From CAZNPA01 sp964575095 (GTDB lineage: Bacteria; Pseudomonadota; Alphaproteobacteria; Rickettsiales; SXRF01), in contig CAZNPA010000002.1 of assembly GCA_964575095.1 (NCBI GenBank), forward strand, positions 248,001 through 312,000: DNA of 64,000 nt, read 5' to 3'. Of this stretch, positions 50,098-58,124 are shown piece by piece. Each line of letters begins with the position of its first letter. Positions within the stretch are counted from its first letter, which is position 1. A program made the position numbers and the translations under genes. The notes beneath the pieces are model-generated. The model saw nothing but the letters and a program-made list of their open reading frames with translations. It was not told the origin of the DNA and did no database searches.

Positions 50098-51562
50098 TGT
50101 AATCCGTGCCAGCTCCGATGTGGTGGAAACCCCGCCCGCAGCCGCAACCCTTGCCATCACCGACATCACCGCCGATTCGCGCCGCGTGACGAAAGGCGCG
50201 CTCTTCGTCGCGCTCAAAGGAACCAAGACCGACGGCACGCAATTCATCGAGCAAGCGATACGGTCCGGCGCGGCGGCGATATTGTGCGATGCCAATCCCT
50301 CCCCCCATAGGGGGGAGGGAACGCCAGTCATCATCCGCAGCAACAACGCGCGCCGGTCGCTTTCGCAGATGGCAGCGGCGTTTTACGGCAAGCAACCCCG
50401 GCATGTTGTCGCCGTCACCGGTACCGATGGCAAAACCTCGACCTCTGATTTTTTCCGCCAGTTCTGGCACTATCTAGGAAATTCCTCGGCCTCGATCGGT
50501 ACGCTGGGCATCCTCTCCGGCTCTGGCGAAGAGATGTATCCCGAATCGCAGACGACACCCAATCCGGTGTTGCTGCACAAGATGCTGGCTGAAATGGCGG
50601 GGAAAAAAATCGACTACGTCGCCATGGAAGCGTCCAGCCACGGCCTTGACCAATTTCGCTTGGATGGCGTTACGCTGGAAGCGGCGGCGTTTACCAACGT
50701 CACGCGCGACCATCTCGATTATCACCTGACTGAGGAAGCCTATTTTACCGCCAAGGCGCGGCTGTTCAGCGAAGTACTGCCGGTGGGAAAAACGGCGGTG
50801 TTGAACCAGGACGATACGAAATACGCCGCGCTTGCCGACCTGTGCGAAAAACGCAACCTGCGTATTGTCGGCTTCGGCAAATCGGGCAAGGATTATACGA
50901 TAAAAGCTATTGTACCGGTGGCGCAGGGGCAAACGGCGTTGATGGATATTCACGGCAAGCCGTACCGGCTGGAGATACCGCTGGCCGGGGCGTTCCAGGT
51001 GTTCAACATCGCGGCGGCGCTGGCGCTGGTCGAGGCCACCGGCGGAAAACTGGAGGAGGCACTGGCTGTCGTCCCCAAATTAAAAGGTGTGCCGGGGCGG
51101 CTGGAAAAAGTGGCGTCGCTCGCGAGTGGCGCCGCCATCTATATCGATTACGCGCATACGCCGACGGCGCTGGCCAATATTTTAAAAACGCTGCGGCCGC
51201 ATACGCAGGATAAATTGCACGTCGTCTTCGGCTGCGGCGGCGACCGCGACCAGGGCAAGCGCCCGGAAATGGGCAAAGCCGCCAATCAGCTGGCTGACGG
51301 CATCACCGTCACCGACGACAATCCGCGCAGTGAAAACCCGGCGGTAATCCGGAAAGCAATTTTGAGCGCCTGTCCGCGCGGTAAAGAAGTTGCGGATCGC
51401 AGGCAAGCTATTTATGCTGCATTGAAAGAACTTGAAGCAGGCGACATTCTCGTCATCGCCGGCAAGGGGCATGAGAAAACGCAGACCGTCGGCGATAAGG
51501 TAATGCCGTTCGACGATGCACAAGTGGCAAGGGAAGGCGTGAAGGAATTGAAGCTGGCATGA
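50081..51562 (+). CDS. murE: UDP-MurNAc-tripeptide synthetase MurE, meso-DAP type
   Basis: Adds meso-diaminopimelate to UDP-MurNAc-L-Ala-D-Glu, 493 residues. ATP loop VTGTDGKTSTSDFF, and DDNPRSENP, whose DNPR motif marks meso-DAP rather than lysine specificity. ATG 50081 (MPSLIDVI) is inside the ftsI 3' end; an upstream TTG at 50060 is less likely. Residues about 72-80 (NPSPHRGEG) are encoded by a short G/C-run palindrome (50296-50320). Confidence 0.96.
   Translation: MPSLIDVIRASSDVVETPPAAATLAITDITADSRRVTKGALFVALKGTKTDGTQFIEQAIRSGAAAILCDANPSPHRGEGTPVIIRSNNARRSLSQMAAAFYGKQPRHVVAVTGTDGKTSTSDFFRQFWHYLGNSSASIGTLGILSGSGEEMYPESQTTPNPVLLHKMLAEMAGKKIDYVAMEASSHGLDQFRLDGVTLEAAAFTNVTRDHLDYHLTEEAYFTAKARLFSEVLPVGKTAVLNQDDTKYAALADLCEKRNLRIVGFGKSGKDYTIKAIVPVAQGQTALMDIHGKPYRLEIPLAGAFQVFNIAAALALVEATGGKLEEALAVVPKLKGVPGRLEKVASLASGAAIYIDYAHTPTALANILKTLRPHTQDKLHVVFGCGGDRDQGKRPEMGKAANQLADGITVTDDNPRSENPAVIRKAILSACPRGKEVADRRQAIYAALKELEAGDILVIAGKGHEKTQTVGDKVMPFDDAQVAREGVKELKLA
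50296..50320. repeat. Short G/C-run hairpin inside murE (family 2 fragment)
   Basis: TCCCTCCCCCC-ATA-GGGGGGAGGGA, a perfect 11-bp stem with a 3-base loop, matching the terminal hairpin of the larger family-2 elements. Translated in frame. Confidence 0.8.
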
Positions 51563-52980
51563 GTTTGTGGACGGATAAGGTCGTGGCCGAGGCGGTGCGC
51601 GGTAAAGTGCAGGGCGGCGCCTGGACGGCCTCGCGCGTCGAGATCGACAGCCGCAGCGTCAAATCCGGCGACTTGTTCTTCGCGCTCAAGGGCGAGCGGT
51701 TCGACGGTCACAACTTCGTCGACAGTGCCTTTGACCGTATGGCATCGGCGGCGGTGGTCAGCCAGAAAATGCCGCCGGATAAGAAATGCGTCGTTGTCGA
51801 CGATACGCTGAAAGCGTTGCAGGCGCTCGGGAATTACGCCCGCCATCGCGCGCAGGGAAAAATCATCGGCATCACCGGCAGCGTCGGCAAGACCAGCGCC
51901 AAGGAAATGATGAGATTGGCGCTGGCGGCGCACGGCGACGTCTTCGCCAGCTACGGCAATTACAACAACCATATCGGCGTGCCGCTCAACCTTGCCAACC
52001 TGCCGCCGCAAGCGCCTTATGCCGTATTCGAGATGGGCATGAACCACAAAGGCGAAATCGCAGAGCTGACGCGCATGGTGCAGCCTTACATTGCCGTCAT
52101 CACCGGCGTCGATGCCGTGCATCTGGAATTTTTCGGTTCGGTCGAAGCCATTGCCGACGCCAAGGCCGAAATCTTTGAAGGCGTGGTGGCCGATGGCGTG
52201 GCGATCTTAAACGCCGACAGCCCGCATTTCGATCGCCTGAAAGCGGCGGCACAGAAGAAAAAGATCCGGCGCATCATCGGCTGCGGCGAAAGCCAGCTTG
52301 CCGATTGCCGCCTGGTCGATTACCGCCCGAATATGTCGGGGTGCACGGTGCATGCGATGATTTTCGGCAAGCGCGTGACCTACACCTTGAAAGCCGTCGG
52401 CAGGCACTGGGCGCTCCTCAGCCTCTTTACCCTGGCGGCGACACAGGCGTTGGGACTGAGCGTTGAAGCATCGGCCAGCGCTCTGGCTACGTTCAGCGAA
52501 CCCAAAGGCCGCGGCCGCGTCGAGAAAATCCCGCTAAGAGGCGGCGAGTTTCTGCTCATCGACGACAGCTATAACGCCAGCCCAACCTCCATGCGCGCCG
52601 CTTTCGTCAAGACGGCGGAGGTGTGGGAAGCGGCGGGCAAAAAAGGCCGAAAGATCGCGCTCCTCGGCGATATGCTGGAACTGGGGAAAGACGCACCGCT
52701 CCTGCATGCGAATCTCGGCGTCACGCTCGAACGTCAGGGATTTTCCATGGTGCTCACCGCCGGAAAATGGATGGAGTCGCTGTATGAGGCGCTGCCGCAA
52801 ACCATCCGCAGCGGCCACGCCGAGCAGCCGCGCGCATTGTTGCCGGCGTTGATGCAAAGCCTGCGCCCGGGCGACGTGCTGCTGATCAAGGGATCGCACG
52901 GCAGCAAGATTTACGAACTGGTGGATGACATCAAAAGCGAAGCCGCGCACACGGCAAGGGAGCAACGTTATGCTGTATAA
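51559..52980 (+). CDS. murF: UDP-MurNAc-tripeptide-D-Ala-D-Ala ligase
   Basis: Completes the pentapeptide precursor, 473 residues. ATP loop GITGSVGKTSAKEM, GNYNNHIGVPL, and DDSYNASPTSMRAA are the MurF signatures. Overlaps murE by 4 bp and mraY by 11 bp. Confidence 0.97.
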   Translation: MSLWTDKVVAEAVRGKVQGGAWTASRVEIDSRSVKSGDLFFALKGERFDGHNFVDSAFDRMASAAVVSQKMPPDKKCVVVDDTLKALQALGNYARHRAQGKIIGITGSVGKTSAKEMMRLALAAHGDVFASYGNYNNHIGVPLNLANLPPQAPYAVFEMGMNHKGEIAELTRMVQPYIAVITGVDAVHLEFFGSVEAIADAKAEIFEGVVADGVAILNADSPHFDRLKAAAQKKKIRRIIGCGESQLADCRLVDYRPNMSGCTVHAMIFGKRVTYTLKAVGRHWALLSLFTLAATQALGLSVEASASALATFSEPKGRGRVEKIPLRGGEFLLIDDSYNASPTSMRAAFVKTAEVWEAAGKKGRKIALLGDMLELGKDAPLLHANLGVTLERQGFSMVLTAGKWMESLYEALPQTIRSGHAEQPRALLPALMQSLRPGDVLLIKGSHGSKIYELVDDIKSEAAHTAREQRYAV

Positions 52981-54058
52981 CCTGCTGGCGCCGTTCGCCG
53001 AACATTACGCGCTGGCCAACCTCATCAAATACCTTACGTTCAGGAGCGGCGTCGCCATGTTCACGGCGCTGATTTTAAGTTTCTATATCGGCCCCAAGAT
53101 CATCCGCTGGCTGAAATCGAAGCAGGCGGAAGGCCAGCCCATCCGCGACGACGGTCCGGCCTCGCACCTCCTCACCAAAAAAGGCACGCCGACCATGGGC
53201 GGCGTCATGATCCTGCTCACCGTCGGCATCTCGACGATCCTGTGGGCCGATCTTTCCAACCCCTATGTTTGGGTCGTGCTGCTGGTGACGATGGGATTCG
53301 GCGCGCTGGGATTTGCCGACGATTTTCTGAAGCTCACCAAGCGCAACACGAAAGGGCTCTCCAGCCGCCGCAAATTATTCTGGCAGGCGGTGATTTCGAT
53401 TATCGCCGGGTTCATCATCCAGAGCGCGTCGCCGCTAGGCTTGAGTGACGTGATTGCCGTGCCGTTCTTCAAGGGCATACTGATAAACGCCGGCATACTT
53501 TACCTGCCGTTCGTGATGCTGGTGATGATCGGCGCATCGAATGCGGTCAATCTCACCGACGGGCTGGACGGGCTGGCCATCGTGCCGGTGATGATCGCCG
53601 CCGGCTGCTTCGCGCTGATCGCCTATCTCGTCGGCAACGCCGTCTTCGCCAATTACCTGCAGCTGCATTTCGTTCCCGGATCGGGCGAGCTGGCGGTGTT
53701 CTGCTCGGCGCTGGTGGGCGCCAGCCTGGGCTTCCTGTGGTTCAACGCCCCGCCCGCCAAAGTCTTTATGGGCGATACCGGAAGCCTGAGTCTGGGCGGT
53801 GCGCTCGGCACGATCAGCGTCATCACCAAGCATGAATTCGTGCTGGCTATCATCGGCGGGCTGTTCGTTTTGGAAGCGGTGTCGGTGATGGTGCAGGTCG
53901 CCTCGTTCAAGCTGACGGGCAAGCGCGTGTTTCGCATGGCGCCCATCCACCACCATTTCGAGAAGCTGGGCTGGGCGGAGCCGACCATCGTCATCCGCTT
54001 CTGGATCATCGCCTGTATTTTTGCATTGTTAGGATTATCAACGTTGAAATTGAGGTAG
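52970..54058 (+). CDS. mraY: Phospho-MurNAc-pentapeptide transferase MraY
   Basis: Forms lipid I at the inner membrane, 362 residues and about ten helices. HLLTKKGTPTMGGVMIL, GFADDFLK (catalytic Asp pair), NLTDGLDGLA and PIHHHFEKLGW are all conserved. Start ATG 52970 has GGGAG upstream. A palindromic repeat follows within 4 bp of the stop. Confidence 0.97.
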   Translation: MLYNLLAPFAEHYALANLIKYLTFRSGVAMFTALILSFYIGPKIIRWLKSKQAEGQPIRDDGPASHLLTKKGTPTMGGVMILLTVGISTILWADLSNPYVWVVLLVTMGFGALGFADDFLKLTKRNTKGLSSRRKLFWQAVISIIAGFIIQSASPLGLSDVIAVPFFKGILINAGILYLPFVMLVMIGASNAVNLTDGLDGLAIVPVMIAAGCFALIAYLVGNAVFANYLQLHFVPGSGELAVFCSALVGASLGFLWFNAPPAKVFMGDTGSLSLGGALGTISVITKHEFVLAIIGGLFVLEAVSVMVQVASFKLTGKRVFRMAPIHHHFEKLGWAEPTIVIRFWIIACIFALLGLSTLKLR

Positions 54059-54061
54059 TAT

Positions 54062-54152
54062 ATCCTGAGCGATCGTAGCGCGCCGAAGGAACTTTGCCAG
54101 TTGCAACGGTAAAGGTCCTTCGGCTTCGGCCTTACGGCCTTCGCTCAGGATG
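54062..54152. repeat. TCCTGAGC palindromic repeat, copy c (family 3)
   Basis: ATCCTGAGCGATCG... CGCCGAAGGAACTTTGCC, central TTGCAACGG, AAAGGTCCTTCGGCTTCGG... TTCGCTCAGGAT. About 91 bp, filling the gap between mraY and murD inside the dcw operon. Confidence 0.9.
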
Positions 54153-54159
54153 ATAATAT

Positions 54160-55587
54160 ATGATCACCGTCACCGAATACAAAAACCAGAATGTCGGCGT
54201 CTTTGGCTTAGGCAAAGCAGGCGAGGCGGCGGTGGCGTCTTTGCTTGCCGGCGGCGCGAACGTGTGGGCGTGGGACGATGCCGCTGCACGGCAGATGCCG
54301 GATGGCAGATGTCAGATGTCAAATTATGAAGATTGGCCGTGGACAGAAATGAAAGCCCTCGTGCTTTCGCCCGGCATACCGTTTACGCACAAGCCGCACG
54401 AGGTGGTCGCACTTGCCAAGAAACATAACTGCCCGGTCATCGGCGACATTGAACTCTTGTACCGCGCTTGCCCGCAGGCGACGTATGTAGGCATCACCGG
54501 CACCAACGGCAAATCGACGACGACGACGTTGCTGGGGCATATTTTAAAAAGCTGCGGCCGTACGGCGGAAATAGGCGGCAATCTCGGCACGCCGGCGCTG
54601 GCGCTGGCGCCACTCAAAAAAGATGGCGCTTATGTGCTCGAACTTTCCTCCTACCAGCTCGATCTGGTGAAGAGCGCGCGGTTCAACATCGCCGTGTGGC
54701 TCAACATCTCACCCGACCATATCGACCGCCACGGCGACCTCGAAGGCTATATCAACGCCAAGCGGCACGTCTTCGACCGCCAGCAGGCGGGCGATGTGGC
54801 GGTGATCGCGGTGGATGATGAGCATTCAAGAGGGATTAGGGATTGGGGATTAGGGATTGGCAAACAGAAATGGATAGAGATTTCTTCTCATCAAGCCTTA
54901 TCTTCCGGTATTTATGTGAAGGACGGAATATTGTACGATGTTTTATCCCCAATCCCCAATCTCCAATCCCCAATCCCTCTTTCTTCAATAGTAACGCTGA
55001 CCGGACGCCACAACTGGCAGAATGCGGCGGCGGCCTATGCGGCGGCGCGGGCGCTGGGCCTAAAGCCCGACGATATTTATAAGGCCATGCAGGGCTTCGC
55101 CGGACTCCGGCACCGGCTGCAACTGGCGGCCACCATTCGCGGCGTTAAATTCATCAACGACAGCAAGGCCACCAACGCCGACGCCACCGCAAACGCGCTG
55201 GCGCCGTACGATAACATTTACTGGATAGCGGGCGGCCAACCCAAAGCGGGCGGCATCGAATCGCTTAAGCAATATTTTCCAAAGATCGCGCACGCGTTTT
55301 TGATCGGCGAAGCGGAAAAAGAATTCGCGGCGACGCTCGAAGGCAAAGCGCCTTTTTCGCATTGCGGCACGCTCGATGTTGCAGTGAAAAAAGCAGCCGA
55401 GATGGCAGTGAAGGACGGCAGGAAGAATGCGGTGGTACTGCTTTCTCCCGCCTGCGCCTCGTTCGATCAGTTTAAAAATTTCGAGGAACGCGGCGATGCG
55501 TTTTGTACGTTGGTGGAAACATTACAGAAAAATTCTTCTAATCCCCAATCCCCAATCCCTAATCCCAGAAATTCTTATGCGTCTTGA
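54160..55587 (+). CDS. murD: UDP-MurNAc-L-Ala:D-Glu ligase MurD carrying four heptad arrays
   Basis: Adds D-glutamate, 475 residues. VFGLGKAGEAAVASL at the N-terminus, ATP loop GITGTNGKSTTTTLL, and HRLQLAATIRGVKFINDSKATNADAT are intact. About 35 residues longer than E. coli MurD. The excess maps to heptad repeats: about residues 45-55 (QMPDGRCQM), 225-234 (GIRDWGLGIG), 262-273 (SPIPNLQSPIP) and the C-terminal end from about 460 (NPQSPIPNP). The stop overlaps the ftsW start by 11 bp. Confidence 0.95.
   Translation: MITVTEYKNQNVGVFGLGKAGEAAVASLLAGGANVWAWDDAAARQMPDGRCQMSNYEDWPWTEMKALVLSPGIPFTHKPHEVVALAKKHNCPVIGDIELLYRACPQATYVGITGTNGKSTTTTLLGHILKSCGRTAEIGGNLGTPALALAPLKKDGAYVLELSSYQLDLVKSARFNIAVWLNISPDHIDRHGDLEGYINAKRHVFDRQQAGDVAVIAVDDEHSRGIRDWGLGIGKQKWIEISSHQALSSGIYVKDGILYDVLSPIPNLQSPIPLSSIVTLTGRHNWQNAAAAYAAARALGLKPDDIYKAMQGFAGLRHRLQLAATIRGVKFINDSKATNADATANALAPYDNIYWIAGGQPKAGGIESLKQYFPKIAHAFLIGEAEKEFAATLEGKAPFSHCGTLDVAVKKAAEMAVKDGRKNAVVLLSPACASFDQFKNFEERGDAFCTLVETLQKNSSNPQSPIPNPRNSYAS
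54291..54325. repeat. Heptad array H6 inside murD (GCAGATG type)
   Basis: GCAGATG, CCGGATG, GCAGATG, TCAGATG, TCAAATT: a single-arm 7-bp array without an inverted partner, translated near the MurD N-terminus. Confidence 0.75.
54832..54979. repeat. Facing heptad arrays H4 inside murD (GGGATTA/G type)
   Basis: Left array 54832-54859: GGGATTA, GGGATTG, GGGATTA, GGGATTG. Right array 54945-54979: ATCCCCA, ATCCCCA, ATCTCCA, ATCCCCA, ATCCCTC, the inverted complement. The 85 bp between them look like ordinary MurD coding sequence, so they may be two insertions rather than one hairpin. Confidence 0.88.
55541..55568. repeat. Heptad array H5 at the murD 3' end
   Basis: ATCCCCA, ATCCCCA, ATCCCTA, ATCCCAG. 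Encodes the MurD C-terminus and ends 9 bp before the ftsW ATG, so it also forms the ftsW leader. Confidence 0.85.
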
Positions 55588-56692
55588 CCGCACCAATACC
55601 GGGATTATCGGCCGCTGGTGGTGGTCGGTCGACCGGCTTAACGTGGCGGCGCTGATGCTGCTGGTGATGATAGGAGCGATACTGGTGACGGCGGGCAGCC
55701 CGCCGGTGGCCAAACGCCTCGACCTGCCGGCGTTTTATTTCGTGCACCGCCACCATGTATTCCTGCTGATTGGCGTGGCGTGCATGTTCGTGGTGTCGCT
55801 GCTGCCGTCTTTGGCCATACGCCGCCTGGCGGTGTTCGGCTTTTGCGCCAGCATCGTGCTGATGATTCTGGTGCCGTTCTTCGGCGTCGCCGTCAAAGGC
55901 GCGCATCGCTGGATCGACCTTGCCGGTATTTCCATACAGCCGTCGGAATTCATGAAGCCGTTTTTCGCCGTGGTCATGGCGTGGATATGCGCTGAGAACC
56001 AGCGCCGGGTCGATTTCCCCGGCTACCGCATCGCCATCGGATTGTATTTGCTGGTGGTGCTTTTGCTCGTGATACAGCCCGACATCGGCATGACGCTGAC
56101 CGTGTCGGCGATGTGGGGCATCCAGCTATTTCTGGCCGGTCTCCCTATGTTCTGGGTAATGATGATGGGCGTGCTGGCGGTCGCCGGCATCTTCGGCGCT
56201 TACTATTTATTTCCGCACGTTGCCAAGCGCATCGACAGCTTCCTCGATCCGTCGGCAGGCGATAATTACCAGATCGGCAAATCGCTGGAGGCGTTTAAAA
56301 GCGGCGGCATTCTGGGCCGCGGCCCGGGCGAGGGCGAGGTCAAGCAATTCCTGCCCGACTCGCACACCGATTTTATTTTCTCCGTCGCCGGCGAAGAGTT
56401 CGGCGTCATCGTCTGCATACTGATTGTCGGGCTCTTCGCTTTCGTCGTGTTGCGCGGGTTGTCGCGCGTGTGGAAGGAAACCGATCTGTTCGTCGTGCTG
56501 GCGGTCACCGGTCTGGCGGCGGAATTCGGCGTGCAGGCGGTGATCAATATGGGCGTCGCCGTCAACCTGTTCCCGGCCAAGGGCATGACGCTGCCGTTCC
56601 TGAGTTACGGCGGATCGTCGGTGGTGGCCATCGCGCTCGGCATGGGCATGATGCTGGCGCTGACGCGGCGAAAATACGGGCAGCAGCGCTAA
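55577..56692 (+). CDS. ftsW: Cell-division glycosyltransferase FtsW
   Basis: SEDS-family septal peptidoglycan polymerase working with FtsI, 371 residues and about ten helices. GISIQPSEFMKPFFAVVMAW, LIQPDIGMTLTVSA-like and LPFLSYGGSSVVAIALGMGM are typical. ATG 55577 (MRLDRTNTG) is supported by the family start; upstream codons are the heptad array. No clear ribosome-binding site remains between the repeat and the ATG. Confidence 0.95.
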   Translation: MRLDRTNTGIIGRWWWSVDRLNVAALMLLVMIGAILVTAGSPPVAKRLDLPAFYFVHRHHVFLLIGVACMFVVSLLPSLAIRRLAVFGFCASIVLMILVPFFGVAVKGAHRWIDLAGISIQPSEFMKPFFAVVMAWICAENQRRVDFPGYRIAIGLYLLVVLLLVIQPDIGMTLTVSAMWGIQLFLAGLPMFWVMMMGVLAVAGIFGAYYLFPHVAKRIDSFLDPSAGDNYQIGKSLEAFKSGGILGRGPGEGEVKQFLPDSHTDFIFSVAGEEFGVIVCILIVGLFAFVVLRGLSRVWKETDLFVVLAVTGLAAEFGVQAVINMGVAVNLFPAKGMTLPFLSYGGSSVVAIALGMGMMLALTRRKYGQQR

Positions 56693-56940
56693 TGGACATC
56701 TACGAAATCATCGGAAATATCGGTGTCATTTCCATGCTTGCGGCCTATGTCCTGCTGCAGAAAGAAAAGATCAGCGCCCACGGCGCCTGGTATCTCGGCG
56801 TCAACCTGCTGGGGGCTATTCTTGTGATTATTTCGCTTCTGGTACACTGGAATTTACCGGCGTTTCTGCTTGAAGCAGCGTGGGCATTGATTACACTATA
56901 CGCGATGTTTACACATCTTTATAAGCGCGGTGCTTCATGA
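56692..56940 (+). CDS. Small three-helix membrane protein (CBU_0592-like), 82 aa
   Basis: Hydrophobic protein with three predicted helices (IIGNIGVISMLAAYVLL, WYLGVNLLGAILVIISLL, FLLEAAWALITLYAMF), similar in layout to the CBU_0592-like permease-fold family. It sits inside the dcw operon between ftsW (TAATG overlap) and murG (ATGA overlap), so it must be cotranslated with them. Not a standard dcw gene; role unknown. Confidence 0.8.
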   Translation: MDIYEIIGNIGVISMLAAYVLLQKEKISAHGAWYLGVNLLGAILVIISLLVHWNLPAFLLEAAWALITLYAMFTHLYKRGAS

Positions 56941-58124
56941 GCGAAAAAGAAAAACAGCCGATCGTACTGGCGGCAGGCGGCACCGGCGGGCATGTCTTTC
57001 CGGCCGAAGCGCTGGCGGAAGTGTTGCTGCAAAAAGGCGAGCGCGTCGTGCTCGTCACCGATCACCGCTTCGGTCATTATAAGAGCGGTGCGTTGGCCAA
57101 TATTGAAATCCGCACCATCCATGCCGGCACCGTCGGCGGCGCCTGGCATAAAAAAATCCTGGGCGCGGCCGGAATACTGCTTGGCATCGCTCAGGCGCGC
57201 GGCGTGCTACGGCAATTGAAACCCAAGGCCGTTGTCGGCTTCGGCGGCTACCCATCGTTTCCCACCGCCTTTTCCGCCGCCGGGCAGGGGATCCCCACCA
57301 TCATCCACGAACAAAACTCGGTGCTGGGCCGCGCCAACCGCCTGCTGGCCGGACGTGTCGGCACCATCGCCACCTCGTTTCCGGACACGCAGATGCTGGC
57401 CGAAAAAGATGCGGGAAAAGTTGTCGTCACCGGCAACCCCGTGCGTGCCTCGATCCGCGCTTTGCGCAACGTGCCGTATTCCGGCCTGATGCAAGACGGC
57501 AAGATGCATATCCTGGTCACCGGCGGCAGCCAGGGCGCCGCCATCTTCAGCCAGATACTTCCGGAGGCGATCGCGCTGCTGCCCGCAAGCCTGCGCGCGC
57601 GCATCCGTCTCGACCAGCAATGCCGCGAGCAGGAATTGCCCGCCGCCAAAGCGCGCTATGAAGAGATCGGCGTCAACGCTGACCTTGCGACGTTCTTCGT
57701 CGATGTGCCGGCGCGCCTGGCGGCAAGCCACCTCGTCATCGCCCGCGCTGGCGCTTCGACCGTATCCGAGCTCGCCGTCGCCGGACGCCCGGCGATTCTG
57801 GTGCCGCTGCCGACGGCGATGGACAATCACCAATATTATAACGCCAACGCCTTTGAAGATGTCGGCGGCGGCTGGGTGATGGCGCAGGACGGATTTACCC
57901 CGGCGGCGCTGGCGGCGCGGCTCGAAGCCTTCCTGACCGCGCCCGATGCGCTGGCCAAGGCGGCGGAGAACGCCAAAAAACTCGGCGCACCCGATGCGGC
58001 GACGCAACTGGCGATGCTGGTGCTGATCGCCGCGGCAAGAGGCGACAATCGTAGCGCCGGCAAAAGCGAGTCGCCGCCTTCGCGCCCGACGCTGATCTCG
58101 CATCACGCGGAGGTGGCGGCATGA
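56937..58124 (+). CDS. murG: Lipid II synthase MurG
   Basis: GT28 GlcNAc transferase converting lipid I to lipid II, 395 residues. AAGGTGGHVFPAEALA near the start, GFGGYPSFPT, and GASTVSELAVAGRPAILVPLP with DNHQYYNA for donor binding. It is about 30-40 residues longer than usual because of a low-complexity tail (AARGDNRSAGKSESPPSRP...) after the conserved part. Overlaps both neighbours by 4 bp. Confidence 0.96.
   Translation: MSEKEKQPIVLAAGGTGGHVFPAEALAEVLLQKGERVVLVTDHRFGHYKSGALANIEIRTIHAGTVGGAWHKKILGAAGILLGIAQARGVLRQLKPKAVVGFGGYPSFPTAFSAAGQGIPTIIHEQNSVLGRANRLLAGRVGTIATSFPDTQMLAEKDAGKVVVTGNPVRASIRALRNVPYSGLMQDGKMHILVTGGSQGAAIFSQILPEAIALLPASLRARIRLDQQCREQELPAAKARYEEIGVNADLATFFVDVPARLAASHLVIARAGASTVSELAVAGRPAILVPLPTAMDNHQYYNANAFEDVGGGWVMAQDGFTPAALAARLEAFLTAPDALAKAAENAKKLGAPDAATQLAMLVLIAAARGDNRSAGKSESPPSRPTLISHHAEVAA

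Noticed and set aside
48721..50346. 541-codon open frame antisense to ftsI and the murE 5' end
   Set aside because: Frame follows the codon-position bias of the real genes on the other strand; no start signal, His/Arg-rich shadow composition, and ftsI motifs are unambiguous.
54832..55568. Reading the heptad arrays in murD as CRISPR repeats or assembly artefact
   Set aside because: Units are 7 bp with no unique spacers, and different unit sequences at separate loci with intact reading frames argue against an assembly error.
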